A program made the position numbers and the translations under genes. The notes under the pieces were generated by a model. The model was not told where the DNA came from, searched no databases, and was given only the letters and a program-made list of their open reading frames with translations. From Basidiobolus meristosporus CBS 931.73 (Eukaryota > Basidiobolomycota > Basidiobolomycetes > Basidiobolales > Basidiobolaceae), in assembly GCA_002104905.1 (NCBI GenBank), contig MCFE01000085.1, forward strand, positions 1 through 64,000: a DNA stretch of 64,000 bases, written 5' to 3'. Position 1 is the stretch's first letter. Each line of letters begins with the position of its first letter. This document shows, piece after piece, positions 45,444 through 56,662 of the stretch.

Positions 45444-45642
45444 CTGGGTACCTGGTATTTTGGTGAAAATATTTCAAGTGAATCCCAACAAGGAATTTGG
45501 TCAGTATTATCTAGGATTTGAAGGCAATGATCTCAGTGACTAAGTTAGGTGAATATCTAGGTGGAATTTCAAATTTTTACAACAGTAATTGGTAGGGCAT
45601 GTAGATTATGTGGCATGTACCAGGTGACTTATAAATTATAGC

Positions 45643-48240
45643 CACTACAAGGTCTTGCACCACATCACCAGTTTTTGCAATAAATCCTTGCAATATTAAA
45701 GTGCATTTTCTTGAGCACTGCTCTTAAAGAAGTGCTGCAACCTCTTGGTGAGCCTATTAATGCTCCAAAATTCCACCAAAGGCATTGTGATAGTCTTTCA
45801 AGTTCTTGATGTTGTAGCCTTGTCTGTCAGTGGGATCTTCACTCTGTCAACAATGGAGGATATGGAGCCTGTGATAGATAAGTTGTCTTTCTCTGCAAAC
45901 TCAACTACCTTGTTGGAGTGTGGCTCAACTGCCTGTGCTTGCAACTCTTGTGAAAACAGCTGTTTTCTTGTTGGTAATTTTTCTTGGCTATAATAGGATT
46001 AAGTCTATTTTGGGCATATGGCATTAATTGGCAAGAACTGTAGTTTTTTTTGTATGCTTCCCTGTCTCAGGCTTGGATAGACATTTTTCCCTTAACCTTT
46101 TCCTTTATCACAGCCAGGTCTTTCACTGCTACTTTGTCTGAGTGCCTCTTATATTGAACTAAGTTTTCTCCTTGATAAATGCTGCTCTGATGCATCTATT
46201 TTGGCCTGCTTGTCCCTTGCTGGTACTCTCCTGGCAGCTTGACAATTCTTTACCGCTTGTTTTGAGCTCTCAGCCATAGTTGTGTTGGGTACCTAAGAAA
46301 GCTGCTGGCTTTTATCACTGCCAGGTTCTTCACTGCTACTTTGACTGAGTGCTTCTTGAGTAGTACTACCTTTTTTCCTCAATAAATGTTGTGCTGGTGC
46401 ATCTGTGTCTGCCTGCTTGTCCCTTATTGGCACTCTTCCAGCTACCTGACATCTCTTTGACACTTGCTTGGAGCTTTTGGCCCTGCTTGTAATGGGCTCT
46501 TGAGGAAGCCGCTGATTTTTAGCTGTTGTGGTGGTGTAGAAGTACTCCTGGGAGAAGCTACACAACTCAAGGTGTGTGAGGTGTCTGATGGGTGCAATAA
46601 CCTCTGTTTCTAAACTGCTGGTGTCTTTGTCAATATGTCACTATGGTAAAAGCTCCTGCTTCTCTAGCTTCCTAGGTGCTCCAAGTGTCTCCAAAGGCCT
46701 CTGTGTGTCTTGTGCACTACCCTGAAAAGCTCCTTGATGGCAGGTCTGAGATGTACTGTTGAAGGCAGGTGCAGTGATCAACTGCTAATCAATAAGGTAG
46801 AAATGTTACTGATAGAAGGATGATTTATTGATGAGGGATTGCTTTCCCTTAAATACTTTTCCTGATTGCCAAGTGATTACTAATGTAAAGGTTCTAGAAG
46901 ATTCTAGGTATCAGTGGAATTCTTGATGACATCACTATGAGCTAAAAATATGCCAAGAATGTCCTGGAAGGTTCTAAAAGGCACAGCACTCTCAACCAAT
47001 CAGGAATCAGTAGTCTGAAACCTGTGCAACATAGAAATACCATATATGGTATTGAAATGGTAGGGATGGTAACACAGACCTATGTCATGTGTCACGGGTA
47101 CTGACGCGGGTACTTGCCTTATATAGATATATCCACTGGTCACAAAGCTGAATAACATCTGGGATAACTAATGCTAATAACTAATCAGGGTAAACATCAT
47201 ATGGGGATAATACTGATAATATGGGCAAAAGAAGAATGGGATAATACTGATAAGATAAAATATGGATAAGTATATCATAATGACTATATGAATAAACTTG
47301 TCTGTGGGAGGTATGTTTACCCTACCACACCGTGACACCCTTATTCTTCTGCCTTTGATAGTTTCTGCTATTCTTGAAATACTTTCTTAGCACACCAATG
47401 CTGGCCTAAAATCTCTTTGCCTGTTTGAATCCAGGATAATGCTCATGGAACAAGTCAAGTGTCTTCTGCTTGGCCTTGAGTTCCTGATGGTCCCATAGTA
47501 TGCTGGCCTTAAGGTGATGGTGTGCTAGACTTCTGACAGCCTCTTGGATATTAGCCCACTCTTCATTATTGCACTCAATGGCTTCATGATCCTTCAATGG
47601 CTTTTGATTTTTAGGCATTGGTATAAACACCACATTGTCTCCCTCCCACACTGTGATAGGTTTTTCTGTGGGCTTTATCTTTGGGCACTGTTGTTGTGCT
47701 TCAAAGACTGCACAGTATCCCTCTGCTGTGACATTAGGAAATGGCTCAATTCTTGGCTGCAACATTGAGCTACTTGAGTTCCTTCTTTGCAGCAAAGATA
47801 CTGCTTTCTCTACCTGGGATATTGATTGCTCCACACATATTATCTACTCATCCTGTTTCTGGACTATTTCCTGATTTCTCTGGGCCATTACATCTATCCT
47901 ATCAGCCACAGCACCTAAGTGCTTTATTTATGCTTTGGTATGAGCTGACAACATACTTGCTATTATGGGTGGTGGTGATGTTATGACAGCCACTTGCTGG
48001 TCTTCAACTGAAGGTACTGTGCTTGCTACACTCTCATAGGTCTGAGCATAACAGTCAGCTTGCAGCTGCACAGAGGTTCTCAATTACCTACTTGACTGAG
48101 AGCCTGAGAAGTCTGCATTACTACCTTCAGTGGGCACATTGTCTACATGGCCTTTTTTGAATGTAGACCTGCTTGTTGCACTGAATATCAAAGCAAGCTG
48201 TTGTCAAAGCATACTTCTGTTGCCATTAGCAGTGGGGCCT
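45643..48240 (-). pseudogene. ORF2 of the CACTA-like element, copy 1 (interrupted)
   Basis: No known family is recognised. Read on the minus strand it matches copy 2 throughout: a Ser/Gln/Ala-rich start, a helical SISQVEKAVSLLQ segment, a conserved core (PRIEPFPNVTAEGYCAVFEA, PITVWEGDNVVFI, CNNEEWANIQEAVRSLAHHH, WDHQELKAKQ) in the 142-aa frame 47406-47834, then a segment repeated with a period of about 69 codons (KQ...CQVAGRVPIRDKQA and CQAARRVPARDKQA). An 803-bp TG...CA element at 46527-47329 splits it. Stops and shifts occur, so it is dead, but conservation between the copies suggests a real second transposon protein. Confidence 0.65.
46527..47329 (-). mobile_element. Solo-LTR-like TG...CA insert in ORF2
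   Basis: 803 bp beginning TGTGGTGGTGTAGAAGT and ending CCCTACCACA. It is related in sequence to the 1072-bp insert at 52819-53890 (shared segments such as GTGCAATAACCTCTG and TGTGTCACGGGTACTG). Comparison with copy 2 shows it fills a single point in ORF2; the flanks ACGG and ACAG (minus strand) could be a worn 4-bp duplication. No coding capacity; probably a solo LTR of an unseen LTR element. Confidence 0.7.
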
Positions 48241-48502
48241 AGTTGAGAACCAGACAACTTTGCTATATTTTTTGGCAGCAAATATATGGAGTGAATCATA
48301 CCAAAGGGGAAATTGTGTTACATATATGCATGTATGTGGTGCCACAACTTTATTTATACTGCTTACTATGGTGGGTCATCATTGGATTTTATATTCATGT
48401 AGGTGCAATATCTCAAATACAAGACTGTCTTAAGTTAACATGAGTATTGACCAAAAAGTGATACAATAGCCTTATGTTGCTGAAGGTCAAACTGTTTGCC
48501 CC

Positions 48503-49095
48503 ATGAACAAGACAACTTTGGCTCAACACAGTAAGAGAAGAGAGAAAAGACCGTGTGACTATTGTAGCAAGCTTTTCAGCCATGAAGCATGCAGACAGCA
48601 GAGGAAGTATTACAAGGATCATGGCCAGTGTTTTGCCACACAAGTCATATTTGACCATTCATCAGTCACTATTATACCAACATTATCATGCCAGCCAGCT
48701 GATACTTCTATATTGGCACCTGTCTGTCTTTGTAACCTTGCTCAATCTGAGTCAGATGAGTTTGTGACACCTTCAGGCTCACCTCAGCCTTCTGAATATG
48801 GCATGCAGAGTGATAGCTCTGACAAATAAGGCTCACTGATGGATTGTGAGCCTATCTCCTCTAACAACAGTACCATGCATGAGCCTGGTCAAATCCCAAT
48901 ATGCAATGACACAGCACCAATTAAAACAAATGCCAAGGATGCTTTATGGAGCCAAGTCAGCCCTGTAATCCATCTACTGGTGAGTGATGTAATGTTGTGG
49001 CTAGGGAAGTGCCATGCTCCCACTAATATCAGTAATGGGGGCTATGAGGATTTATTACTACTTCTTGCCTAAAGTATTCCTGGATGGACCTAATA
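48503..49095 (+). pseudogene. Tnp2-like transposase N-terminal part, copy 1
   Basis: Starts with a Cys/His segment (RPCDYCSKLFSHEACRQQRK) that looks like a zinc-binding motif. It continues through the same residues as copy 2 (PTLSCQPADTSILAPVCLC; SQVSPVIHLLVSDVMLWL; TNISNGGYEDLLLLLA) with an in-frame stop at 48827-48829, and is lost near 49095. The rest of the transposase is missing. Confidence 0.7.
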
Positions 49096-49941
49096 TATCT
49101 ATTTCTGTCCAATAAGAATCAGCTGACTCAACTGCTGACTAATACCGCTGACTTAGTAGACAATGCTAATATACTGCTATGCTAAACATAAAGCTAACTA
49201 ATCTCACCATAAACTGATCTAACTTAAACATCCAAGCAGCAGATCATAACAATAATATCTTGATACTTGGTAACATCTATGCTGGCAGAGTCCTAGCTTA
49301 AGGCTTACTACTGGGGTAATAATTGCAGAAATTGGAGGTGAATGGGAGAGCCAGCTGATTGTGCAGTCTTAGTTGGTGAGCTACCAAATATTGAGATGGT
49401 ATTTATACATTCAAGTGGTCTAAATATACCAAATACTTAACATATACTTACAAAGACCCACAGCATATGCGTGCAAAGATTGAGACTTTTCTTGGCACCA
49501 GATATTTGAGTTAAAATGCTTGATACAACACCCCATAGGGAATTTGGTCAGATTTCAGTTAGATTTGTAGTTACTGATATAAGTGACTAAGTTGGGTTAG
49601 TATTGAGATAGAATTACAGACATTTGATGCCATATATACTTCAAAGCTGTTCATGCACGGCCACCAAATTAATGCCATTGAAGCAAGCCAATGCTTGGTT
49701 GCACTACCTTGAATACAATCCTGTCTCAAAATGTGCTTACTGATCAATAACCTAAATGGCAGTGTCTAAGAATGTTGAAATGTTGGACTATTTAGTACTA
49801 TTTGGCAGCTAAAAGCTTACACAACAACTCTAGACTAGTCATAGCTTCTGTTGGACTTGTTACAGCCCTAGTTTTGCAACTTTTCTCAATAGTATAAAGC
49901 TAAGATTATTTCCCAATAGTCAATACCCAATCAGCCCCCTA
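49096..49941. other. Gene-free stretch with a diverged LTR
   Basis: About 49315-49635 resembles a minus-oriented LTR related to the copia family (AATTGCAGAAATTGGAGGTG, TGCAAAGATTGAGAC, GGAATTTGGTCAG, GTGACTAAGTTGGGT). The rest is AT-rich without recognisable content. Confidence 0.45.
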
Positions 49942-50171
49942 TGAAAAATAGTTTTGTCCTGTGGGTGGATCCAATCTGGATCAGCTGTCAGGATCCCATT
50001 TGAAAGCCATCAAAATACCAGCAGCTCGGAATTAGTGACCCTCTTAACAATCTTATGATGGGATCACAACAGTGTTTTGCTAATTTTACAACCAACTAAA
50101 GGGATAAAACTTGATAAGATTTCATTAGTGCTGTGACAATAATTGCATGGTATTGTTGTGGTCTTTTAGTG
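49942..50171. repeat. Direct repeat, left copy (about 230 bp)
   Basis: Matches 51102-51330 with scattered substitutions (GGTGGATCCAATC, GTGACCCTC, AACAATCTTATGA, CAGTGTTTTGCTAATTTTAC are shared). Spacing is about 1160 bp. Confidence 0.8.
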
Positions 50172-50735
50172 CTAAGTCTGCATACATTTCTCCCCTCTAC
50201 TGAGTTCTGGATGATTCTCTACCCAGAGTGCTTTGTCATGCCTACTTCCAGCAAATGACCCACTAAACCAGATGATGTTACCCTCAATATCAGACAGTGC
50301 TTGAAACTTCACACAGTGTGCCTTGAACATGCCAGAAGAAAAATGCCTCTGCCCTCTGGAAGGTCTGTTACTCCTGACTGGGAAGGTATCCAAAATACTC
50401 CTGATATGGAACATGTTACTGAACACTCTGGGATATGGAAGTCTATTGAAGCTTCTGAACCTAGTATTCCAAGCTTACTCTGAGACATTTATACCCTCTG
50501 CAATGGGGTTCTCCATTGCTGTCAGCTGGGAATGAAAGTTTCTAGGACTTTTGTTGCCATGGATGGTGGGATGAAACTTTGTGGGGCAATAGTTCTTGTA
50601 ATAGCAGAGAAGCTTAACAAGGGATCTCCTTGAGTAGATTGGGTTAGATGGTCCACAGTACTTGGTATACTTCTCCTCTAGTGTGTCAAAAGGAAATCCA
50701 GTAGTGGTGATGGGATTGATGAGAAAAGATCATTC
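50150..50735 (-). pseudogene. DDE_Tnp_4/Harbinger-like transposase fragment
   Basis: The minus-strand frame 50426-50172 has RGQRHFFSSG-like and AHCVKFQALSDIEGNIIW, SGSFAGSRHDKALW: the pattern of a Lys/Phe-Gln strand, a G-I-W turn and a GSxHD box is that of DDE_4 nucleases (PIF/Harbinger, ISL2EU, IS5-like). Upstream frames (FPFDTLEEKYTKYCGP, SLVKLLCYYKNYC) look like its N-terminal part but are separated by a stop near 50480. No helix-turn-helix or complete DDE triad can be assembled. Confidence 0.65.
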
Positions 50736-51101
50736 AGATGAGTAAGTCATGTTGAAATTGGTAGGTGCTTGGGCCAAAGTGATTTGAATTGATTTGGCAC
50801 AATCAGCTTTATTTATCTGATCTTCCATGCATTATGATTTAATCTTCATGAGTTGCCATTTATCCCATCATTATGTCGCAAAAATCATCTTCAAAAAATG
50901 ACTAGGTATTTTTATTGATGCTTTACTCACAAGTCTATAATCAAATAGGAAATCTGCAATTGCTGGGATCCAATCTGTGTCAATGCAATCCACGATGCAT
51001 AATAAATAATATATGAAACACTCAACAATCATAGTAGTTTTCATATATATTTAATATAAGACCAGGTTGATGCCAATGCACTACTGTATAAGCCATATGA
51101 A

Positions 51102-51330
51102 GAATAATTTGGTCCTGCAGGTGGATCCAATCCAGATCAGCCATCAGGATCCCATTCAGAGACCATCATAAAACCAGCAGCCTGGAGTTAGTGACCCTCC
51201 TAACAATCTTATGACAGGATTATAACAGTGTTTTGCTAATTTTACAACCAAATAAAGGGCTAAAACTTGACAAGATTTAATTGGTGCTGTGATAATAATT
51301 GCCTGGGATTGTTGTAGTCTTTTAGCGCTC
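51102..51330. repeat. Direct repeat, right copy (about 230 bp)
   Basis: Second copy of 49942-50171, same orientation. The pair brackets the DDE transposase fragment and about 350 bp of unassigned sequence. Confidence 0.8.
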
Positions 51331-52099
51331 TGCAGCTATTTTAAGTGGATCCAACCAGCCAGGACATCCAGTTGCTTATATGGCAAGAAACTTGATGGTA
51401 TTTTGATGGCCTCACCGCAAGACTCTAAGGGCATTATATCAGCAGTATGCCAGCCTACAGCTGGTTATGTATAATGCTACCATACCAATTTACCAAGTGG
51501 TATTTCCTTCTTCTACCTCCCCTTGTGCAATTCATATATTCCACTATAGAATCACCCCTCTTTATTTGCTTACCCACTACTACCTTGGGTATTCCACATA
51601 TAGTTCAAGTCAAAAAAACTATGGCCTCCTGCTTACCAACCTCTACAAATGCACATGCCTGCCACAATTGACATACTTTTATCACCTCATTTTACAGCTT
51701 TTTAGTGTGATACTTGCAAAGTTGCCATATACCTTGTACTGCAGGTAACATATACTTCTTGCAATCATATGTTTGGTTGTCACCACTTCTGCCATGAATA
51801 CCTTTTGAATATCTGCAAAGAACTTCTTAGTATTTAGCCAATATATTCCTTCTGCCTGCTGGATTCTAGTCCCCCTTATAGGTGCGCTCTGGCTTTTGTT
51901 TGTGTGAATTCAGTATTGAATGGTGTAGAAGTTGGCTTGTGACCATGAGGTATCTGGCATACCTTGGAAGAGTTTTCCTAATAAACATTAGTTGCTTGTT
52001 GCACCCAACCCAACTTTGCATTACTTAACTGATTACCCATGCATTAGGGTTGCTTAGCTTCTTAATGCCATAGGAATAGGTGTCTCCATGAGCACATTT
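51331..52099. other. Unassigned repetitive sequence
   Basis: No intact gene. A 105-bp segment (about 51525-51632) recurs at 56555-56662. On the minus strand one frame reads VEVGKQEAIVFLT, stop, TICGIPKVVVGKQIKRGDS, which hints at decayed transposon coding sequence of unknown type. Confidence 0.5.
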
Positions 52100-52448
52100 T
52101 TTTGTAAGAGTCTTGGAGATATTAGAAGTGATTGGGAGGATAAGTATATTATGTGGTTTTTCACTTGATGATTTATTGAATGAAAAAGTAATATTTATAC
52201 TTTTACATGATCTTGGCATTACAAGCATGTAGAATAGGTTAAGGAAGGTCCCAATGACATATGTGCAAAGTTTGGGGCTGTTTGGACAACTTTGAGAATT
52301 TACCTGTTCTGGGTACCTGGTATTTTGGCAAAAATATTCAAAGTAAATCCCAACCAAGAATTTGGTCAGTATTCTCTAGGATTTGAGGGTAATGATCTAA
52401 GTGACTAGGTTAAGTGAGTATTTAGGTGGAATTGCAAATTTTACAATG

Positions 52449-55400
52449 CTCCCACTCAGCTAAATGCTCATACTGACTAGTCCTAATTTTAACCTAAGAT
52501 ATTCAAACTTGTTTCTAGCAAATGGTTTGGTAAGTATCTCTGCAATCATTTCATCAGTAGGTCAGTAAACTAAACTAACTAAGTTATTCTCTATAGCTTC
52601 ACATATGAAATGATGTCCAATATCTATGTGCTTAGTTCTAGCATGAAAGTTGGATATTTACCTAATTGTGTATATCCTTGATTATCTTGAAATAAAGTAA
52701 TAGGCATCTTTTGACATAGGCCTAAATCTGTAAAAAGCTTTCTTAACCACATTGTTTCTTTTGTAGCTTCACAGGCTGCCATATGCTCTGCCTCTGAGGC
52801 AGACAGTGCTATGGCCGGTGTGGTGGTGTATAAGTCCAAGGGAGAGATACGTCCAACACTTCTCAAGTGTTTTGTGTGTGGGGTGTTCACTGGGTGCAAT
52901 AACCTCTGGCAAAAGCTTGCTAGGAATACTTGGGTTCTGTCTCTAATCTAATGTGAAGGGGAAAAAAGCCACAAGCTTGTCAAGGGAAAACTATTGAGCT
53001 ACAATCCCCAACTTAGTTGGCGTCTTAACAAAAGTATGTGCTGGGTTCAGCGTCCTTTGAGATGACAATGTACTAAAGCTTCCAAAGTCAAAACAACTGT
53101 AAACTCCACCAGCAGGGACTTGATAAGAATGCAGCTTTGGTCAATAGTTACAAAGACAGAAAAGTATCTTTGCCTGTACAAGAACAAACTTGGGAAAGAA
53201 TCAAATATAATAAAAGATACCTACTCTGAGTATTCCTCACAAGTAGTGCCTCCAAGGTCAGTTGGCTGTCAGCGCGGTTTCCTGGGAGTGTCCTGTGGTC
53301 TAGGGTTGGAAGTTCAGGTAGCAGCAGGTAGCAGTGATCACACTAATCAACAAGTCGGTATATTGATAAAAGGGATGATGATTTATTGTTGAGGGATAGC
53401 CTCCCTTATATACTTTTCTTACTGGCTAAGTGATTACTAATCATGGTGTTCCAGAAGGTTCCGGATATCAATAGAAATCTTAATGACATCAGAATGACCT
53501 AAGTATGTTCTAAGTAGGTGCCGGAAGGTTCTAAGAGGCACAGCACATCCAACCAATCAGGAATCAGTATTCTGAAACCTGTGTAACATGGGGATACCAT
53601 ATATGGTATGGAAATGGTAGGGATGGTGACACGGGTTGATCATGTGTCACGGGTACTGGCGCGGGTACTTGCCTAATATAGAAGCACTTGTAACTAGTAA
53701 TCTTACATAAAGTGAGGGGTAACTTATGCAATAAGGTAAGCAGGTGTGATAGTTAACCGGCTTATGGGATAGTACTGATTGGGTAAGACAAAATGGGATA
53801 AAACTAAAATGAGTGTAGTAGGGATATAGGGAAGTAGAAAATAAGGGAATGAGCACATCTGTCAGTGGGTGTCATTGTCACCCCACTACACCGGTTGCTT
53901 TCTTGAATTCCGTGAAATTGCTCCTTGACAGTATAGAAAGGAGATTCCTGTGGTGGATCATCTGTACTTCAAATTTTGTCCCCAATCAGCATCAGAGTAT
54001 CCCACAAGGTCCTGTTCTGAACCCACATAAGTGTATCTTAAGCAGATAACAGCATTTCCTATCAGGTATCTAAAAATCCACTTGACTGCTGCAATCTGAT
54101 CAGATCCATAGTTCTGATTATGTTGGCTGACAACTCCCACCAAATACAAGATATCTGGAGATGCACCAAGCATGATGACATCAAACTGCCAAACATAGAT
54201 TGATAAGGAAAGTCAGGGCTTTCAGATGGCACCAAGCTCTCCTGATTTGGTTGAGTTTTGACCAAGTTAAGGTTGTCTCCATTGGGGTAGCTGCTGGTTT
54301 GCAGTCTTCCATTTTGTACTTCTTTAGTATATCTTGAATATACTTGGATTGGCTTAGGGTAATAGTCAGGGTACTTCTGTCTATGGAGAACTTAATTCCT
54401 AAGTAGTAACTGAGTTCTTGTAGATCAGACATCTTGAACTCCTAAGATTGGCTGGATTTAATCACTTCCAATGTTTCTAGGTGATTGGTGGCTATAATAA
54501 GTTCATCCACATATAGAGCTAATAGAACTTGACTTGCTCTATTTGGCTTATAGTATATACTATGGTCAGCAATACTCCTTTCAAAGCTCATAGATTCCCA
54601 ATAAGAATCTATCTTGCAATTCCAGGCTCTTGGTGATTGTTTAAGACCATATAGAGACCTTGTAAGCTTGCAGATTAAATAGATGTTATCTTGGTCAACA
54701 AATTCATCAGGCTGGTCCATACACATGTCCTTATCAAGTTCTCCATCCAAAGATGCAGCTTTTACATCCATTTGATGAATAAAAAACTTATATTTAGCTG
54801 CAATAGCAATGTTAATCTGATGGAATTAGACTTAGCTACCAGTGCAAAGGTCTGCGTATAGTTAAGTCCTTTTGTTTGAGAGTATCCTTTGGGCACAAGT
54901 CTTGCTTTGCATCTAACAATTGTACTATCAGCCTTGTATTTTGTCTTCAAGACCCATCTGCATCCAATTGCTTTTGGTTGATTTGTAACTTCACTTAGTC
55001 CCAAGTTTGATTTTCCACCAGGGCCTTATATTCCTCAATCATTGCAGATCTCCAAAACTTTGTCTGAGGGCTATTTAGGACCTCTTTTACAGTCTGGGTT
55101 CATCAATATGGACTGAATAGGCATAGGCTAAGTTTGTACCCTCATTGATGTAGTAATTTGGACTATTTCTTGTCCCATTGGATCTCCAGGCATTTGATAG
55201 TGGAATAATCACTTCTGGGATATTTCTGGGAACTAATTCAGGCTGAACCACAGCTATAGAGTCCTCTGGAGTAGAAAAATTTACATTATTTTGCTCTGAT
55301 TCAGTCCTGACAATTAGTGGACTTCAGAGCAGATTTTTGTCACCATCTGATGTCATTTTTGTGAAAATTTTGAATTTTTATCCAACACATCCCTGAACTT

Positions 55401-56548
55401 GATTAGCTACTTTGCTTTGGTATTGACAAGTCTGTATGCTTTACTCTCATTGCAGTAGCCCAAAAATATGCATTTTACACTTTTTGGCACAAATTTTGAC
55501 TGATTTCCAGGCAGTTTCTTGGCATATGCTGTATACCAAAATATTCTTAGATGTTTTGCCCTTGGTCTATACCTATACCATGCTTCAAATGGAGTAGAAT
55601 TACAAAGTATTCTGTTATAACTCCTATTTTCAAGGTATACAGCAGTGGCAACTGATTCCACCCAAAAATAATAGGATAATTATTGATCAAGGATCATAGA
55701 TCTTGCCATATCATTTATTGATCTGTTAGCATATTCTGCTACTCCATTTTGCTGTGGAGAGTATAGTACAGTAGTCTTTTGCTTTATCCCATGAATCTTG
55801 CAGAAGTGGAACAAGAGTTTTGAGGTATATTCTCTATCATTGTCAAAGCATATTTGGTTGATTTTTTCACCAGTTTCTCTTTCCACCATGGCATTAAACT
55901 CCCTGGACTTAGACAGAGCTTCTCCCTTTCTCTCCATGAAGTAGACCCATGTGCATGCTGTATAATCATCAATAAAGTTGATTAAATACTTCATCCCACC
56001 TAAGGATAAATTTTGCATAGGTCCACAGAGATCTGGGGGAATTGAATCTAATTTTTTCTCAGTTTTGATTAACCTGGGGCTCTTGAACAGTTATCTGGCT
56101 TGTTTCCCATATATGTAGGCTTCAAAGTGCTCCAAATTAGCTGGGGGATCAATTTTTACTCCAGAAATTAGCTGATCTTTGATCATTTTGCACAAATAAT
56201 CAAAATTGGTGTGTCCAAATCTCCTGTGCCAAAGCATTGGTGTTTCTTTATTTAAGCTACCTATAAAGGCTTCCAAATATGATGGAATATAAGTCAACTT
56301 GTATGGATTCTGTTCTCTGATACCTGAAGCAATATGGACACCATTTTGATCAGTGATCATGCATACAGAATTGTCAAAGCTGAAACTGAGTCCTTGTGCT
56401 GTAGCCTTGCTTACAGACAGTAGATTCTTGGCTATATCTAGCACGTAGAGTACCTCTTTAAAGGTTGGTGTATGGCTTCCTTGACTGCTTCTAAGGATTA
56501 CTTGGATAGTTCCTTCTCCCACTGCATCAAGTGTTCTATCATCACCCC
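52449..56548 (-). pseudogene. Element E pol relic (IN-RT-RH), many breaks
   Basis: Pieces recognisable in several frames: integrase (YSPQQNGVAEYANRS near 55740; SDLCG lost), linker, reverse transcriptase (MDVKAASLDGELDKDMC near 54750; active site LYVDELI instead of LYVDDLI near 54500) and RNase H (GYSDADWGQNLKYR near 53985; LSASEAEHMAACEATKE near 52800). Numerous frameshifts and stops mean it is not functional. It is clearly older than A, B and D. Confidence 0.87.
52819..53890 (-). mobile_element. Solo-LTR-like TG...CA insert, 1072 bp
   Basis: Begins TGTGGTGGTGTATAAG and ends CCCCACTACA, flanked by CCGG on both sides (52815-52818 and 53891-53894), inside the RNase H region of element E. On the minus strand it has a TATATAAGGG-like box followed by AATAAA (near 53380-53412), which fits an LTR read on that strand. 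Related to the 803-bp insert at 46527. No coding frame. Confidence 0.8.
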
Positions 56549-56554
56549 TATGAA

Positions 56555-56662
56555 AATTGTGCAATTCATATATTCCATTATAGAATTACCACCCTTTATT
56601 TGCTTACCCACTACTACCTTGGGTATTCCACATATAGTTCAAGTCAAAAAAACTATGGCCTC
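56555..56662. repeat. 105-bp repeat shared with 51525-51632
   Basis: Almost identical to the earlier copy (TTATTTGCTTACCCACTACT, TTCCACATATAGTTCAAG). It sits exactly between the truncated end of copia E and the gypsy LTR, so it may be all that is left of an element in which both inserted. Confidence 0.75.

Larger units (their letters stand above)
40430..45634. repeat. LTR palindrome (inverted repeat), right arm split by element D
   Basis: Left arm about 40430-40640; right arm about 40645-40757 continuing at 45444-45634 after element D. Outside the LTR ends the arms still match: TACCAATTAC before 40515 and GTAATTGGTA after 45584, then CACATAATCTAC against GTAGATTATGTG, and the CGACTTATAAA-like segment. 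The left-arm LTR lacks its middle (a jump near 40595), while the right-arm LTR is whole apart from the D insertion. Confidence 0.75.
45635..49095 (+). mobile_element. CACTA/EnSpm-like transposon, copy 1 (truncated)
   Basis: Two divergent gene relics, ORF2 on the minus strand (45643-48240) and a Tnp2-type N-terminal part on the plus strand (48503-49095), have the same layout as copy 2 at 58.9-62.6 kb in reverse. Homology to copy 2 stops near 45640, where the LTR palindrome starts, and near 49095. No terminal inverted repeats remain. Confidence 0.7.
52100..56548 (-). mobile_element. Copia element E, decayed and 5'-truncated
   Basis: A minus-strand copia relic: 3' LTR at about 52100-52448 with a worn start, polypurine tract (GCTCCCACTCAGC on plus), RNase H, reverse transcriptase, integrase and pre-integrase regions, ending in the protease region near 56548. 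Gag and the 5' LTR are missing. It is interrupted at 52819-53890 by a TG...CA insert with a CCGG duplication. Confidence 0.88.

Noticed and set aside
45643-45652. CACTACAAGG as the terminal motif of CACTA copy 1
   Set aside because: Alignment with copy 2 shows that it corresponds to coding sequence of ORF2 (CTTGCAGTGCTGGC near 62465), so it is an internal match by chance.
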